A stretch of 14,864 nucleotides of DNA from an uncultured Collinsella sp. (lineage in GTDB: Bacteria; Actinomycetota; Coriobacteriia; Coriobacteriales; Coriobacteriaceae): contig CAUDCB010000034.1 in the NCBI GenBank assembly GCA_958447915.1, positions 1 through 14,864 of the forward strand, read 5' to 3'. The notes beneath the pieces are model-generated. The model was not told the DNA's origin. It was given only the letters and a program-made list of their open reading frames with translations, and did no database searches. The position numbers were made by a program, and so were the translations under genes. Positions 13,510 to 14,864 of the stretch are shown here, piece after piece (positions within the stretch are counted from its first letter, which is position 1; each line of letters opens with the position of its first letter).

Positions 13510-14862
13510 CTATCCCATGACCGACATGGTGAGCAGCACCGCGGCGATGCAGTACGCCACACACGAGATCATGACTGCGATGACGTTCATGGCGGTACCC
13601 GACGTGTTAAGGTCGTGCTCATCGCGCCAGAACAGCACCATCAGGTAAATCACGGCGCTCATGTTGCCCACCAGGCAGATGATGGCGGCAATGTTAAAGC
13701 AGCCGGTAAAGAGCTGCTCCTCAAACATAGAGGCATCGGGGAACGCGGCGGTGCGCACCAGCTGCGCGCACAGGTAGGTCACGAGCGAAAGGATCAGGCC
13801 CATACCCGTGCTCTGGAAGAAGAATCCCAGGTACGGCTTGGGCTCGTCGTCGTGACCGTCGTACTCGAGGAAGTAGTTCTTGACGAACGACACCATGCGC
13901 GAGGCAGCCAACAGCACGAGCGGCATGGCGCACATGGGGAACACCACCAGATGCGCGGAGCCCAGCGCCGTCCCCAGCACCGTCGCCATAATGCACGAGG
14001 CGATGCCCCACACGACGACCCAGTACTGACGATGCACGAACCAGCTGAGCACGTTCGTCGAGTCGTCCGACGCGCTATCGCCCGAGCCGACACCGGCAAT
14101 CTGCAGGTCCTCCTGATGCTCCTCGGCGATAACGTCCATGGCATCGTCGAAGGTCACGATACCCAGGATATGACGGTTCTCGTCGCAGACAGGGATGGCA
14201 ACCAGGTCGTACTTGGTCATCTCGTCCGTCACGTCTTCCTGGTCCTCGTCGGGCGACACGTAGACCAGATCGCGATAGGCGAGCTGGCCCAGCGTGGCGT
14301 CGCGGTCGGCTACGATCAGCGTGCGCAACGAAAGCACGCCCGTCAGCATGCCGCTCGGATCCTCGGTATAGACGTAATAGACACTCTCATAATCCTCGTC
14401 GAGTTTGCGAATCGCCTCGATGGCATCGCCGACCGTCGCCGTGGCGGGCAGCGAGACAAGCTCCGAGGTCATGATGCGGCCGGCGGTGTTGTCCTCGTAG
14501 CCCAGCAGATTACGAATCGCCTTCTCCTCCTTGACGCCCATCAGGCGCAGGAGCTTCTCGGCCTTCTCATAATCGAGCTCGTCGATCAGGTCGGCAGCGT
14601 CGTCCGGGTCCATCATGGCCAGCATCGACGATGCGTCCGTGTCGGACAGGCCCTCGAGCATCTCGGTCATGAGCTCGTCGTCATCGAACTCCGAGATGGC
14701 CTCGGCGGCCTGCGCCGTATCGAGCTGCGCGAACACCTGCGCGCGCAGGCGCGGGTCGAGTTGCTCGATGATGTCAGCGATGTCGGCAGGATGCAGCTCG
14801 CCAAGCGTCTTGTGAGACACCGAGAGCTGGATGTTCTTAGTCGAGCGATCGAGCAGGTCCAT
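13510..14862 (-). CDS. MgtE_N and CBS domain membrane protein (MgtE-like magnesium sensor/transporter), possibly 5'-incomplete
   Basis: At least 450 residues. LGELHPADIADIIEQLDP (20-37) starts an MgtE_N superhelical domain (to about 125). Two CBS domains follow (about 129-185 and 198-248; AGRIMTSELVSLPATATV and YDLVAIPVCDENRHILGIVT), then EEHQEDLQIAGV and five hydrophobic helices (280-450). In MgtE the soluble part senses magnesium and gates the pore. The membrane part here lacks the GGNAGTQ and late TDVLGF-like signatures of MgtE. The ATG at 14862 is 3 nt from the window edge, and the frame may continue: residues such as DLLDRSTKNIQLSV look like the tail of a preceding domain (perhaps PRC-barrel). 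First visible gene of a two-gene operon with the Nramp gene, 8 nt apart. Confidence 0.82.
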   Translation of the reverse strand: MDLLDRSTKNIQLSVSHKTLGELHPADIADIIEQLDPRLRAQVFAQLDTAQAAEAISEFDDDELMTEMLEGLSDTDASSMLAMMDPDDAADLIDELDYEKAEKLLRLMGVKEEKAIRNLLGYEDNTAGRIMTSELVSLPATATVGDAIEAIRKLDEDYESVYYVYTEDPSGMLTGVLSLRTLIVADRDATLGQLAYRDLVYVSPDEDQEDVTDEMTKYDLVAIPVCDENRHILGIVTFDDAMDVIAEEHQEDLQIAGVGSGDSASDDSTNVLSWFVHRQYWVVVWGIASCIMATVLGTALGSAHLVVFPMCAMPLVLLAASRMVSFVKNYFLEYDGHDDEPKPYLGFFFQSTGMGLILSLVTYLCAQLVRTAAFPDASMFEEQLFTGCFNIAAIICLVGNMSAVIYLMVLFWRDEHDLNTSGTAMNVIAVMISCVAYCIAAVLLTMSVMG

Positions 14863-14864
14863 GT

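Noticed and set aside
1..14864. CRISPR array, tRNA, rRNA, or defence system
   Set aside because: No regularly spaced repeats, no recognisable tRNA or rRNA sequence, and no nuclease or toxin-antitoxin-like gene was found on reading both strands.

Overview
The window looks like chromosomal DNA from a high-GC gut actinobacterium of the class Coriobacteriia, most probably Collinsella or a close relative. This is an inference from base composition, from strong AGGAGG-type ribosome sites, from the set of anaerobe-type sugar genes, and from an Nramp protein with the residue pattern of the Eggerthella lenta magnesium transporter; no marker gene proves it. All genes except one are on the minus strand.

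Layout from left to right. (1) 1-907: left part of an IS3-family (IS150-like) insertion sequence, with orfA, the start of orfB, an A7 slippery site and the terminal repeat. It inserted just downstream of a sugar kinase. (2) 967-5802: a four-gene catabolic operon read right to left: fucose/arabinose-isomerase-family protein, split transketolase N and C subunits (overlapping by 8 nt), and an FGGY kinase that resembles glycerol kinase but has lost two glycerol-pocket residues. (3) 6063-7073: a LacI-family regulator whose promoter region shares short motifs with the operon's leader. (4) 7301-9268: a ribokinase and nucleoside hydrolase pair behind a recognisable promoter covered by an 18-bp palindrome. 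(5) 9454-11697, the only plus-strand gene: a membrane O-acyltransferase with a C-terminal SGNH domain (OatA-like). (6) 11698-12238: a 541-bp non-coding stretch with an 18-bp-arm perfect palindrome and a 226-bp AT-rich element bounded by 30-bp inverted repeats. (7) 12239-14862: an Nramp-family protein of the magnesium-selective (NRMT) type, and an MgtE_N/CBS membrane protein directly upstream, probably one magnesium operon.

How it fits together: the isomerase, kinase and split transketolase form a plausible isomerise-phosphorylate-transfer route for a pentose or branched pentose, analogous to the apiose/apulose-4-phosphate route. The LacI protein probably controls this operon and itself. The nucleoside hydrolase and ribokinase turn nucleosides into ribose 5-phosphate, which enters the same pentose-phosphate pool. 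No sugar or nucleoside transporter lies in the window. The most interesting points are the unassigned split-transketolase pathway with a non-glycerol kinase, the magnesium transporter and sensor-like pair in which the MgtE-like protein lacks the usual MgtE pore signatures, and the short inverted-repeat element.
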